This document shows, in pieces, positions 9,182 through 17,877 of a stretch of DNA of 64,000 bases. The translations under genes and the position numbers were made by a program. Numbering within the stretch: the stretch's first letter is position 1; each line of letters starts with the position of its first letter. This stretch comes from Pseudomonas abietaniphila (GTDB lineage Bacteria > Pseudomonadota > Gammaproteobacteria > Pseudomonadales > Pseudomonadaceae), in assembly GCF_039697315.1 (NCBI RefSeq), contig NZ_CP155619.1, forward strand, positions 6,200,001 to 6,264,000, read 5' to 3'. The notes beneath the pieces are model-generated. The model saw nothing but the letters and a program-made list of their open reading frames with translations, was not told the DNA's origin and did no database searches.

Positions 9182-10090
9182 ATGGATCGTTACACAGAGC
9201 TGCGCAGCTACGTGCTGGTTGCCACCCACGGCAGCTTTGCCGCTGCCGCGCTGGTCGAAGGCGTGACCCCGGTCATCATGGGAAGGCGACTCAGTGCACT
9301 GGAGGATCGACTGGGGGTGAAGCTGATTCACCGGTCAACGCGTGGCCTTACCCTGACCGACGCGGGGGATTCCTATCTGGAAAACGCCAAGCAGGTGCTG
9401 CAGTCATTCGAAGAGCTCGACGCAAGCATCAGCGAAAACGAAAGCAGTGTGCGCGGGCACCTGGTGGTGTCGGCCCCGGCAGGTTTCGGGCGTCAGCATG
9501 TGGCACCCCATGCGCCGGAATTCCAGGCACGCTTTCCGGACCTGCAGCTGTCCTTCAACCTCACGGACAACGTGGTCGATCTGGTGCGGGAGGGGTATGA
9601 CATGAGCATTCGCATCGGCGAAGTGCTCGACCCCAACTACGTGGCCATCAAGCTGTTCGCCAACAAACGGGTGGTGTGCGGCTCACCGCAATACTTCGTC
9701 AAACACGGGTTTCCACAGGCGCTGGAGGACCTGGCCGAGCACAACTGCCTGTCATTCAACCTTCAGGGCGGACAGCATCGTGGCTGGACATTTCTGCGCG
9801 ACGGCAAACAGGTGGCGGTCAAGGTGGCCGGGAATCTGTACTGCAACGACGGCGAGTTGCTGTACGACTGGGCCAAGCGCGGCCTCGGCCTGTGCTGGCG
9901 TTCAACGTGGGAAATCCAGAACGAAATCGACAGTGGCGCACTGGTGACGGTACTGGATGAATTCGCGCTGCCCAGTTACGACATTCAAGGCGTGTACCCG
10001 CAGCAACATTACCTCCCGGCGAAGGTGCGGTTTTTCATTGCGTTTCTCAAAGAGGTGTACAACCGGCCAGGGTATTGGAAGCAGGGGTGA
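9182..10090 (+). CDS. LysR-family transcriptional regulator, divergent from gcl
   Basis: 303 aa, full length. N-terminal winged HTH at residues 1-60 (YVLVATHGSFAAAALVEGVTP, then the LGVKLIHRSTRGLTLT wing) and a C-terminal periplasmic-binding-like effector domain (CrgA-type subgroup, with RIGEVLDPNY). The ATG at 9182 is chosen over the longer frame from 9137 because AGGAG lies 6 nt upstream and the family motif begins MDRYTELRSYV. Its position divergent from gcl suggests it controls gcl-hyi-glxR, with glyoxylate or a precursor as likely effector. That effector is inference. Confidence 0.9.
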   Translation: MDRYTELRSYVLVATHGSFAAAALVEGVTPVIMGRRLSALEDRLGVKLIHRSTRGLTLTDAGDSYLENAKQVLQSFEELDASISENESSVRGHLVVSAPAGFGRQHVAPHAPEFQARFPDLQLSFNLTDNVVDLVREGYDMSIRIGEVLDPNYVAIKLFANKRVVCGSPQYFVKHGFPQALEDLAEHNCLSFNLQGGQHRGWTFLRDGKQVAVKVAGNLYCNDGELLYDWAKRGLGLCWRSTWEIQNEIDSGALVTVLDEFALPSYDIQGVYPQQHYLPAKVRFFIAFLKEVYNRPGYWKQG

Positions 10091-10130
10091 ATCGGCCTTG
10101 GGTTCGCGACATTGAGCAAAACGTTTCCTC

Positions 10131-10156
10131 TGTGGTAGCGAGCTGCTCACGAAGAC
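10131..10156. repeat. degenerate REP-like element
   Basis: TGTGGTAGCGAGCTGCTCAC followed by GAAGAC resembles the common Pseudomonas REP unit (TGTGGGAGCGAGCTTGCTCG...) with a few changes. It is a single copy with no partner nearby, in the gap between the LysR gene and the hydratase-like gene. Confidence 0.5.
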
Positions 10157-10265
10157 TTGCGGCCAGACGATAGACCGGTATCGAATTGACCGACGCTTTC
10201 CTGAGCCAGCTCACTCCACAATGGACGTGTACCGCTGATTGATCGGCGATTGGGAGCGCTGCCCG

Positions 10266-11033
10266 TCAGATCAACTCCACCGAAACCGGCGGCAGTCCGC
10301 GAATTTCACCCACCGCCAAGCCCGGTCCTTTGGTCAGGTACATGCCGGTGTACGAGCCCGTCGTGATCACCAGGTCCGGCGTCACAGTCTGGCCGTTTTG
10401 CGTGTGGTGATTGACCAGCCATGGCAGCAAGCGGCGAGGGTCGCCGGCAGGGTTCGCGCCGTCACCTGGAACGATGTCCTCATCGGCGAAGGTAAAGGTC
10501 AGTGCAGGCTCGACGAAGGGAAAGCTGGCGTCGTACGGGACAAATTCGCCGACGATCAACGCGCCATGGTTCAGCAGATCGCCGAGTGCCAGCAGCGGTT
10601 CGATCTTCGGCCATGCGGCAAAACGACTCGACACCACTTCGATGGTCGCGCCCATGGAGCCGATGCTGCCCAGTATTTCTTCGTCAGCGTACGGCTGCTC
10701 GCGAGGGGCGAATTCACGGTTCAGGCGGAAGGCGATTTCCAGCTCCAGAATCGGCGACGGGTAGTCGACGCATTCCACCTGACTGCCACTGGCAAACAGG
10801 CCGTCGTCGGGCAGCAGCGCACCGTTGATGGGGCCGCCGTGAGTGGATTTTGAACCGACTTTCCAACCGCCAACGGTCGTCTCACGCAGGCGCAGGATTT
10901 CCCGCTGCAAGGTATAGGCGCTGGCAGCATCGGCGGGCACGTATTCAGGGCGAATCTCGGTGATTTTCTGACCGTTGCGCATGGCGTCGACGATCAATTC
11001 GGCAATGTTCGCTGGGTGAGACGGTTGATTCAC
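10266..11033 (-). CDS. 2-keto-4-pentenoate hydratase / FAH-superfamily protein
   Basis: 255 aa member of the MhpD/HpaH hydratase family, which adds water to 2-hydroxy-dienoates in meta-cleavage pathways. Seen: GGWKVGSKS near residue 54, an ILELEIAFRLNRE stretch with metal-ligand glutamates near 95-97, and a C-terminal TGSYTGM...GEIRGLPPVSVEL block. It starts at GTG with AAGGAAG upstream. No dioxygenase, decarboxylase or aldolase gene of a meta pathway is adjacent, so substrate and pathway are unknown. A decarboxylase or other FAH-fold activity cannot be excluded. Confidence 0.75.
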   Translation of the reverse strand: MNQPSHPANIAELIVDAMRNGQKITEIRPEYVPADAASAYTLQREILRLRETTVGGWKVGSKSTHGGPINGALLPDDGLFASGSQVECVDYPSPILELEIAFRLNREFAPREQPYADEEILGSIGSMGATIEVVSSRFAAWPKIEPLLALGDLLNHGALIVGEFVPYDASFPFVEPALTFTFADEDIVPGDGANPAGDPRRLLPWLVNHHTQNGQTVTPDLVITTGSYTGMYLTKGPGLAVGEIRGLPPVSVELI

Positions 11034-11232
11034 GCGGGACTTCCTTCATGCAAGTGAATGGGAAGCGCCCACAGCCAAGACCTTTCAGAGCCGTGGAGCC
11101 ACGCGCTCTACTCTAACCTGATTTGCTCACGAGCGCCGACACAGAGCGCTGGCCGGAGGACCGCTCGGTGACAGGCGTCGACAAAGTGCGTATCACTGAA
11201 CATGAGTCCTCGATGCGCCGATCAATAACCGT

Positions 11233-11505
11233 TTACCCGTTATCACATTCATCACCCAACCGGGTGTACTCAAGTCTGTGCGAGACGCCTTTACTGTCCA
11301 CGTATTCCATTTGAGCCTTGACCGGGCCGCATGCGTTGGTCGCCGAGTTAGCAGTGCTGATTCGCACCACCTTGGCGATGTCCAGGTCCTGCGTGTAGTC
11401 GTACTGAACGTCCTTGGCCGCTGAGGCCCCGGTCTGGCCGGCCGTATCGTTGGCCGACGCAAACAGACTGAACATCGACAAAGCGGCAAACAGTGCGTAT
11501 TTCAT
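11233..11505 (-). CDS. DUF2790 small exported protein (copy 1)
   Basis: 90 aa from an ATG at 11505 with GGAG upstream. The longer frame to 11568 lacks support. Signal peptide MKYALFAALSMFSLFASA, then a short mature domain with DIAKVVRI and a VKAQMEYVDSKG...HRLEYTRLG core typical of the Pseudomonas DUF2790 family. It contains one extra cysteine pair (NACGP, GDEC) not present in the paralogue at 58290. Function unknown; expected in the periplasm. Confidence 0.8.
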   Translation of the reverse strand: MKYALFAALSMFSLFASANDTAGQTGASAAKDVQYDYTQDLDIAKVVRISTANSATNACGPVKAQMEYVDSKGVSHRLEYTRLGDECDNG

Positions 11506-11812
11506 GGCGGGCTCCAACCAAGCGACAGTGCAAGCGGCCACATCGGGAAAGCTTGCTGATGGCGTCATTTTAGGGAGGGCATCGGTTCGCGTAGAAATGC
11601 TGTCTGTCGATAGGCGTCATCACGTTTGATGATGCGCAGGAACCGGTGCTTTGCTTTCGGTAAAACACCTGTTGCCTGTTCCGAGAGGGATAACTTACGC
11701 CGGGCATTATTTTTTAACGCGACGGAATAAAAGCGGATCAAGCGCGTCTTGCAAGGGACATTCACTGAATGCATCACGTGTTCACACTTCCCCTGTTCGA
11801 GACACTGACTTT
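11506..11812. other. divergent intergenic region, DUF2790 / alpha-beta hydrolase
   Basis: 307 bp that must contain promoters for both genes. An AT-rich stretch (GCATTATTTTTTAACG) lies about 100 bp before the hydrolase. I could not place -10/-35 boxes or an operator with confidence. Confidence 0.3.
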
Positions 11813-12604
11813 ATGAAAACCCGTCCTTTGAAACAGAGCAAACTTCGCGCAGCGTTGGTGATCGCCACATTCGCCCTGACCTCGGTCGGTATGGCGAGTG
11901 CGGCATCGGCTGCGCCGGTCCACAACATCGTGCTGGTGCATGGCGCATTCGTGAATGGTGCTGGCTGGAAGCCGGTGTACGACATTCTGGTCAAGGACGG
12001 CTATCACGTCTCGGTCGCTGCGCATCCGCTGACGTCTTTCAATGATGACGTCACAGCCGTCAAACGCATTCTGGCGATGCAGGACGGTCCGACCATTTTG
12101 GTCGGGCACAGCTATGGCGGTGCGGTGATTTCCAATGCGGGTGAGGACGCGCACGTTGCCGGATTGGTGTATATCGCCGCCCACGCGCTGGATGTCGGTG
12201 AAACCGAAGCGGCGAACGGCAAGCTTTATCCCAATGCCACCAAGGCGGTGAAGAAGACCCACGACGGCTTCCTGTACCTCGATCCGGCGTTTTACCCTGC
12301 CGATTTCGCTGCTGACTTGCCCAAGGCTCAGGCAGAGTTCGAAGCCAATTCGCAATTCCTGACGTCAGCCTCTGTGTTCACCACGCCCGCCACGGTGGCC
12401 GCCTGGAAGACCAAGCCCAGTTGGTACGCAGTGGCCAAAGCAGATCGGATCATCAACCCGGACCTTGAACGCATGTACGCCAAGCGCGCCAACGCCCACA
12501 CCATCGAAATCGACGGTGCGAGTCATGCGGTGTACGAGTCGCATCCCAAGGAAGTCGCTGCGCTGATCGAACAGGCCGCGCTGCACGCGCAGGACAAGCC
12601 GTGA
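11813..12604 (+). CDS. exported alpha/beta-hydrolase
   Basis: 263 aa from the ATG at 11813 (longer upstream frames lack a signal-peptide-compatible start). Signal peptide of about 34 residues ending ASAASAAP. Alpha/beta-hydrolase features: oxyanion motif VLVHGAFVNGAGW, nucleophile elbow GHSYGGA and catalytic-His region GASHAVYESHP near the C-terminus. Resembles the EstC/salicylate-esterase-type hydrolases annotated as alpha/beta fold hydrolases in pseudomonads. Substrate unknown; periplasmic or secreted location expected. Confidence 0.85.
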   Translation: MKTRPLKQSKLRAALVIATFALTSVGMASAASAAPVHNIVLVHGAFVNGAGWKPVYDILVKDGYHVSVAAHPLTSFNDDVTAVKRILAMQDGPTILVGHSYGGAVISNAGEDAHVAGLVYIAAHALDVGETEAANGKLYPNATKAVKKTHDGFLYLDPAFYPADFAADLPKAQAEFEANSQFLTSASVFTTPATVAAWKTKPSWYAVAKADRIINPDLERMYAKRANAHTIEIDGASHAVYESHPKEVAALIEQAALHAQDKP

Positions 12605-12621
12605 TTCGATTGTCTTAGCTG

Positions 12622-12647
12622 TCTGGCTTGCCGGCGAGAGCGCTCTC
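12622..12647. repeat. possible REP remnant with palindrome
   Basis: TCTGGCTTGCCGGCGAGAGC resembles the core of another Pseudomonas REP class (GGCTTGCCGGCGA). It runs into the perfect 12-bp palindrome GAGAGCGCTCTC (12636-12647). It lies between convergent genes and no T-run follows. Could be a REP remnant or a weak terminator. Confidence 0.35.
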
Positions 12648-12676
12648 AGGAGCGCCACCGTCTGCAAGCCGGGCCG

Positions 12677-13327
12677 CTACGCCGCGCGGCTCACCCGCGC
12701 TTCGAGGTCCTTGCGAAACAGCTCCGGGCGGCTCAAGTAATGCCCGAATGCCAACACCTCCCACCGACCGTCGATCTCCAGGGCAAACGCCGGGACGCCT
12801 TGCGCGCCGATGCGTTGCATGACGGCCTGACTGCTTTCCAGATGCTGTTCGATACCGTCATCGAGCAGCGCCAGGAGTCGGCTTTCGAACGTTTGTGGGT
12901 CATAACCCAGCACTTCGGCCACGTCGACGATGACGGCAATATCGGCAATCGCGCGACCTTCCTGGTAATACGCGACCTGCAAACGCTTGAGCATCTCCAC
13001 CCCGCGTCCCGACAGCGCTTCGGCGGCCAGCATCGCGGCGATCGGCAGCGAGGAATCGAGCACCACGTCGTCGCGTTCTTGAAGCCCCTTGACGTAAGCA
13101 TCGCCAAACGTCTGTTTGCTGTAGAACGTGATGCGCGTTTCATGCGGGCGAACGAAGTCTCGCCATTCGGGGGACATGGTGCGGCGCTTGTCGCCCGAAA
13201 GCATGCCAATGCCATGTGGCTCAATATGAACCCCGGGGACGCTCAGGGCGGCGCTGATCATCGGCGCCGCGCCGTAACACCAACCGCAGAACGGGTCATA
13301 CAGATAATGCAGGGTTGCAGTGCTCAT
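12677..13327 (-). CDS. DsbA-family thioredoxin-fold protein (CGWC)
   Basis: 216 aa from ATG 13327, supported by GGAGGAAC upstream; an earlier frame start at 13360 is not supported. Redox motif C14-G-W-C17 in YDPFCGWCYG and cis-proline loop QGVPAFAL near residue 177. The middle is an all-helical insert typical of the DsbA/FrnE group. No signal peptide, so cytoplasmic. Probably a disulfide oxidoreductase or glutathione-linked isomerase. It lies 29 bp downstream of the Old Yellow Enzyme gene in the same direction and may share its transcript. Confidence 0.85.
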   Translation of the reverse strand: MSTATLHYLYDPFCGWCYGAAPMISAALSVPGVHIEPHGIGMLSGDKRRTMSPEWRDFVRPHETRITFYSKQTFGDAYVKGLQERDDVVLDSSLPIAAMLAAEALSGRGVEMLKRLQVAYYQEGRAIADIAVIVDVAEVLGYDPQTFESRLLALLDDGIEQHLESSQAVMQRIGAQGVPAFALEIDGRWEVLAFGHYLSRPELFRKDLEARVSRAA

Positions 13328-13356
13328 GCCGGGTTCCTCCAGAGCGATAGGGGCGT

Positions 13357-14463
13357 TCAAACCAGGGCCGGGTAGTCGATGTAGCCGCGTGCATCACCGC
13401 CGAAAAAGCTGTTGCCGTCGGCCGGATTCAGCGGGTGGTTCCCTTGCAGGCGCGCTGGCAGGTCGGGGTTGGCAATGAAGGGGCGGCCGAAGGCGATCAG
13501 GTCGGCGCGGCCTTGCTGCAAGGCGCGTTCGGCGGTCTTCAGGTCGTAACCGCCCGCCAGCATCAGGACGCCTTTGAACTCGCTGCGCAGGCGCTCAATG
13601 ATGGCGTCCCAGCGTGGATCGAATTGCTCGTCGCGCACGGTGCCGACCATGGCCGGTTCCACCAGATGCAGGTAGGCAAGGTTCAACGTGTCGAGCTGGC
13701 GCACGATGTAGCTGAAGGTTTCTTCCGGGGTTTCATCGCCCATGCCCATGAAGCGTCCCATCGGCGTCAGTCGCACGGCCACGCGATCTGCCCCGACCTC
13801 TTCAACGACTGCGCGAGTGACCTCCAGGACCAGTCGTGCGCGCTTTTCAAGGGAACCGCCGTATTCATCGGTGCGGCGATTACTCGCCGAGTTGATGAAC
13901 TGATCCAGCAGATAGCCGTTGCCGGCGTGAATCTCGACACCGTCCATCCCTGCCAGCAGCGCGTTACGTGCGGCGACGCGGTAGTCCTCGATGATCGCTT
14001 GAATGCCTTTGACGGTCAGGGCTTGCGGGACCGGGACATCGCCCCAGACACCATTGCCGTGGTCATCGATGATGAAGGTTTTGCCCGGAACCGGCAGGGC
14101 GCTTGGCGCTACGGGCAACCCGCCCTCAGGTTGAAACACGGGGTGCGAGACGCGGCCGACATGCCACAACTGCAGAAAGATCCGCCCGCCCTCGGCATGC
14201 ACCGCGTCACTGACTTGTTTCCAGCCCGCCACCTGTTCAGCGCTGTGGATGCCGGGTGTCCAGGCATAACCCTGGCCCTGCTGCGAAATCTGCGTGGCTT
14301 CGGTGACGATCAACGCTGCGGAGGCGCGCTGGCGGTAATACTCGACGTTCATCGGGGTCGGTACGTTGCCGGGTTGACCGGCACGGGAGCGGGTGAGCGG
14401 GGCCATGGCCACGCGATGGTTGAGCGTCAGGTTGCCGAGCTTGATGGGGGTAAAGAGTTTCAT
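13357..14463 (-). CDS. Old Yellow Enzyme-family alkene reductase (NemA-like)
   Basis: FMN- and NADPH-dependent TIM-barrel reductase acting on activated C=C bonds or nitro groups of electrophiles, 368 aa, usual length. Motifs: PIKLGNLTLNHRVAMAPLTRSRA at the N-terminus, LWHVGRVSHP near residue 100, GVEIHAGNGYLLDQFIN near 180 with the substrate-binding H/N pair, and RRTDEYGGS. The start at 14463 matches the family N-terminus MKLFTPI. A CDS from 14559 would add 32 unrelated residues. Likely cotranscribed with the DsbA-like gene as an electrophile-stress pair. Confidence 0.93.
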   Translation of the reverse strand: MKLFTPIKLGNLTLNHRVAMAPLTRSRAGQPGNVPTPMNVEYYRQRASAALIVTEATQISQQGQGYAWTPGIHSAEQVAGWKQVSDAVHAEGGRIFLQLWHVGRVSHPVFQPEGGLPVAPSALPVPGKTFIIDDHGNGVWGDVPVPQALTVKGIQAIIEDYRVAARNALLAGMDGVEIHAGNGYLLDQFINSASNRRTDEYGGSLEKRARLVLEVTRAVVEEVGADRVAVRLTPMGRFMGMGDETPEETFSYIVRQLDTLNLAYLHLVEPAMVGTVRDEQFDPRWDAIIERLRSEFKGVLMLAGGYDLKTAERALQQGRADLIAFGRPFIANPDLPARLQGNHPLNPADGNSFFGGDARGYIDYPALV

Positions 14464-14606
14464 GATGGTTGCCTCGCAGTCTTGAAGGGGGGTAGTCGAT
14501 GGCTCTACGGTAGGCGTTAGGGCGCGGCGGGAGAATCGGTCGACGGCGCAACGGTGCATCGCGTTTTGCGCAATGCTGACGGTTCAGACGCCCTTTCCAG
14601 ACAGGC

Positions 14607-14632
14607 AAAAAAATGCCCCGCGAGGGCGGGGC
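14607..14632 (-). terminator. intrinsic terminator after the FAD monooxygenase gene
   Basis: Stem GCCCCGC / GCGGGGC (14615-14621 and 14626-14632) with a short loop. On the minus strand it is followed by seven U residues (A-run 14607-14613). It lies 25 nt past the stop of the gene ending at 14657. Confidence 0.88.
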
Positions 14633-14656
14633 GCTGACGAATGTTCACCGCACGCG

Positions 14657-15829
14657 TCACCGTGTGGGAAGTGGATCGATCCCCATGATCCGGTTGCCCA
14701 TCGAGATGCCCCAGTCGACCATCTGCGCGCCGTTGCGTAATTGATCGTGTTGCCACGTATCAAGGGCCTTGCGCACGTCAGGTTGATGGTTGAGTGCCTG
14801 GGCCAAGGCAACCGCATTGGACGCCGCTTTGGCCGTGCTTCCTGCGGTGTGTGGCCTTGGAATGAACGCGGCATCGCCCGTCAGCAACACCCGGTCAAAC
14901 ACCATGCGAGGGACTTTAAGGTCCAGGATTGACTGCACGAAAATGTCCGGGGTGAGGCAAATCAGTTCAAGAAACGCGGGATTGATGCGTCCCTTGGCCA
15001 GCGCCCGGAAGGCGGCTTCCTGTGCGGGCGCCATGGCACCCGGCGGCACGGAATGCGGCCGCCGGCGCCCGGCATGATCAGTCAACGCGGCGTCCAGCTC
15101 GGCGCCGGGCGCGGCTTTCAGGTACCAGAGCCAGTTGAACCGGCGTTCGCCAACCCGGGTTGAACCGTCCGCGCCGGGGACCATGTACGTCAACATCAGC
15201 GACTCGGGGCTTTGCTGAAACACGAAATTTTCGTAGAGCAGGGCCCTGGTCTGGTCCGGTAGATCACGTTCGTCCACCAGCCCGCGCCACACCAGATAAC
15301 CCGAGTAGTCGGGTTGCATATCCGGCAGCACGAGGCTGCGGACCGTGGAGTGCCCGCCATCCGCGCCAATCAGTAAATCGCCTTGTGCCTGCTTGCCGCC
15401 TTCGAAGGTGGCGGTGACACCGTGGTCGTCTTGCCGAACGTCGATCAGGGTCGCCCCACGGTGGTAATGCTCGCTCGGCAGACCCGACATCAGCGCCGCG
15501 TAAAGGGTGTTCCAGGACGTCTGTGTCTGAGGCATCAACTGGTTGTGACGGATCTTGCCAGCAGCATCCAGGAAGACCCGGTGCCGGGAGCGCACACCCA
15601 GCGCTTGGGTGTGCTGGATACCGGCGAAATCGAAGGCCCTCAACACGTCAGGTTGCAGCACGATGCCGCCGCCCCGACTGTCCAGGGCTGCGGGCGAGCG
15701 TTCGAATACCTCGACCTGCCAGCCAATCGCGCGCAACGCTGTCGCCGCGAACAACCCGCCCAGTGATCCGCCGATGACCAACGCTTTGCGCGCAGGCGCG
15801 GGTGATTGATGGGGAGATGAGTCGTTCAT
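14657..15829 (-). CDS. FAD-dependent monooxygenase (aromatic hydroxylase type)
   Basis: 390 aa flavoprotein of the group A (PHBH-fold) hydroxylases. FAD motif GGSLGGLFAATALR near residue 20, the DG motif IGADGGHSTVR near 155, and the GD motif LLTGDAAFIPRPHTAGS near 315. The C-terminal half and SLMLTYMVPG segment resemble 2,6-dihydroxypyridine 3-monooxygenase-like proteins. It probably hydroxylates a ring compound with NAD(P)H and O2; the substrate cannot be stated. A LysR gene lies 105 bp upstream in the same direction. Confidence 0.85.
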   Translation of the reverse strand: MNDSSPHQSPAPARKALVIGGSLGGLFAATALRAIGWQVEVFERSPAALDSRGGGIVLQPDVLRAFDFAGIQHTQALGVRSRHRVFLDAAGKIRHNQLMPQTQTSWNTLYAALMSGLPSEHYHRGATLIDVRQDDHGVTATFEGGKQAQGDLLIGADGGHSTVRSLVLPDMQPDYSGYLVWRGLVDERDLPDQTRALLYENFVFQQSPESLMLTYMVPGADGSTRVGERRFNWLWYLKAAPGAELDAALTDHAGRRRPHSVPPGAMAPAQEAAFRALAKGRINPAFLELICLTPDIFVQSILDLKVPRMVFDRVLLTGDAAFIPRPHTAGSTAKAASNAVALAQALNHQPDVRKALDTWQHDQLRNGAQMVDWGISMGNRIMGIDPLPTR

Positions 15830-15934
15830 GGGGCTGCGCTCCTGGCGGGTTCAATGCCACCACACTAGGCCTGCTGCGGTGTTCGGAGAATCCGCCGCGT
15901 GCGCAAAAGGGTGTTGCGCCGGGTGCAAGAGCGA

Positions 15935-16834
15935 TCAGCTCGACATCATCTCCTGCATAAACGCAATAAACGCCTTCACCCGCTTAGAGCCACGATGGTT
16001 GGGCAGGTACAACGCCGAGATTTCGCCTTTGGCGTTGTCCGGGTAGGCCGGGCTGTTTTCGAACAGCTCGACCAGCCGTCCGGCCTCGAGGTCCTGGTCG
16101 ATCAGCCAGTCGGGGAGCAGGGCGATGCCGGTGCCTGCCAGCGCCAGTTCGCGCAGCACTTCGGCGTTGTTGCTTTTGAAGCGACCGTTGACGGAGACGC
16201 GGGTCTCTCCGTCGATCGAGAGAAAGGTCCAGGCTTGCTGAGGATTGCCGAAATTGAAGCGCAGGCAGTCGTGGTTGGAGAGCTCAGCCGGTGTCTGGGG
16301 CTTGCCGTGCTGCTCGAGGTAGCCAGCGCTGGCGATCACCCGTCGTCGAAACGTCCCGACCGGGCGGCTGACCACGCCGTCCATGGGCGCAGCGGAGCCC
16401 AGTCGAATCGACAGGTCGATACGCTCGCTGAACAGGTCAACGATGGTGTCGGTGAGGGTGATGTCCAGTTCCAGCCGAGGGTAGCGACTCATCAATACAC
16501 CCAGCTGCGGCGCGATGATGGTCCGTCCGAAAGCGGTCGGCACCGAGATGCGCAAAGGGCCCGAAGGCTCGTCGTCGCTGTCCATCACGGTCGCATCGGC
16601 GTCCGCCACGTCTTCGAGAATCTTGCGTGCGCGCGAGTAGTAGGCAGCGCCTGCGTCGGACACCGTGACCTGGCGGGTCGAGCGGTTGAACAGCACCGTT
16701 CCCAGCTCGGCTTCGAGGGAATCGATCATGCGCGTCACACTGGACGTCGCCATGCCCAATTGCCGGGCCGCGGCTGAAAAGCCTTTGGCGTCGACGGTCT
16801 CCACGAACATCTTCAAGGCGAGCAACTTGTCCAT
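15935..16834 (-). CDS. LysR-family transcriptional regulator
   Basis: 299 aa, full length. HTH at residues 1-60 (KMFVETVDAKGFSAAARQLGMATSSVTR, wing LGTVLFNRSTRQVTVS) and a CrgA-type effector domain (RIGSAAPMDGVVSRPVG; YLPNHRGSKRVKAFIAF). It is upstream of and codirectional with the FAD monooxygenase, so a local regulator is likely. No strong operator was recognised in the 105-bp gap. Confidence 0.92.
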   Translation of the reverse strand: MDKLLALKMFVETVDAKGFSAAARQLGMATSSVTRMIDSLEAELGTVLFNRSTRQVTVSDAGAAYYSRARKILEDVADADATVMDSDDEPSGPLRISVPTAFGRTIIAPQLGVLMSRYPRLELDITLTDTIVDLFSERIDLSIRLGSAAPMDGVVSRPVGTFRRRVIASAGYLEQHGKPQTPAELSNHDCLRFNFGNPQQAWTFLSIDGETRVSVNGRFKSNNAEVLRELALAGTGIALLPDWLIDQDLEAGRLVELFENSPAYPDNAKGEISALYLPNHRGSKRVKAFIAFMQEMMSS

Positions 16835-16904
16835 TGACCTTCCGTCATACCTGCGCTGTGTGGGCGCAGTGTAGGCGGTCGGTGCGAGCTCGCCAACGGC
16901 AGTA

Positions 16905-17585
16905 TCAGCGGTTGAGGCTCACTGACGGTGTCGTCGGCCAGTCAGGCATGTTCGCGACCCCCAGTACGTTTATTTTTCCCTGAGGGGTCACCCATACAAA
17001 CAACGAACTGTCGTACTCGCTGGAAGCCGCGTGTTTAAAGCCCGTCTGTTTTTCAAAGTCACTGATACAGCCGCTGTGGGTGACCAGAATCAGATTGCGC
17101 CGGGCCTGTTTGTGGGAGAGCGCATCGTCACGCATGGTCTTTCCGCAATCTGCCAGCCATTGTTGGCTGACGGAGGGTGCATCAAACATGAACTGCGCGG
17201 TCTGTGCGGTTCGGGTAATCGGGCTGTGCATGATGTCCGTGTTACCCAGTCCCCATCCTGCATAGGAACGGCCCAGCTGCTGTGACTGCGTACTGCCAAG
17301 CCGGGTGATCCCGTCGGCCGGGCCCAGACATGCATTGCTGGAACGGTCGCAACGTTCGGCGTGCCGCACCAGGACGATCACATCGCCCTGGCGCCAATGC
17401 TCCATCAGGCTGATGACGCCCAGTGAGCGCGGGTTCCTCAGATCCAGGATGGCTGGCGACATTGGCCACACAATGAACCCCGTTGTCATGGTGACCATCA
17501 GCACGATGCCGAGGATGACCCACCGACGTGAACGATTTCTTCCTCGTTTGAACAGCCCGAGCGATCCGATTGAAAAGTTGGACAT
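16905..17585 (-). CDS. histidine phosphatase, Ais/PmrG-like, membrane-anchored (copy 1)
   Basis: 226 aa from ATG 17585. A longer frame to 17723 adds an unlikely N-terminus. Arg-rich N-tail, one TM helix at about 22-45, then a periplasmic histidine-phosphatase domain with catalytic VLVRHAERCD and a second histidine in LVTHSGCI. SPITRTAQTA is the family's second arginine region. Ais/PmrG-type enzymes remove a phosphate from heptose II of the LPS core and are often coregulated with arn genes. A related protein is encoded at 25329, near the arn region. The substrate is inferred. Confidence 0.75.
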   Translation of the reverse strand: MSNFSIGSLGLFKRGRNRSRRWVILGIVLMVTMTTGFIVWPMSPAILDLRNPRSLGVISLMEHWRQGDVIVLVRHAERCDRSSNACLGPADGITRLGSTQSQQLGRSYAGWGLGNTDIMHSPITRTAQTAQFMFDAPSVSQQWLADCGKTMRDDALSHKQARRNLILVTHSGCISDFEKQTGFKHAASSEYDSSLFVWVTPQGKINVLGVANMPDWPTTPSVSLNR

Positions 17586-17783
17586 GGGTGTTACCTGATT
17601 ACCGTTGTACGCGTGAAGACGGGGAGTGCGAGCGCACACTCGACCCGAGCATGCGATGAGCGCCAACTTAAAGATCAGGAGGTGGAGCGACGGTGAAGGC
17701 GCTGTGAAAAATTTGCGGGTCACGAAAGTGAAACGATCAGAAAGCGCATCAATGGCATCCGGGCGACGTTACTGAGCGACTAC

Positions 17784-17798
17784 ATTCCTATACGGAAT
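17784..17798. promoter_or_regulatory. perfect 15-bp inverted repeat in MFS promoter region
   Basis: ATTCC-TATAC-GGAAT, directly upstream of an AT-rich TACTATAAAA stretch about 75 bp before the MFS start. It lies between the divergent phosphatase and MFS genes. A plausible operator; the binding protein is unknown and no regulator is adjacent. Confidence 0.45.
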
Positions 17799-17877
17799 CC
17801 ATACTATAAAAAACATGAATTTTATTTATGGAGATCAGCCCTCTACTGTAGGCGGACAACACGCCAGAGGACCTGAC

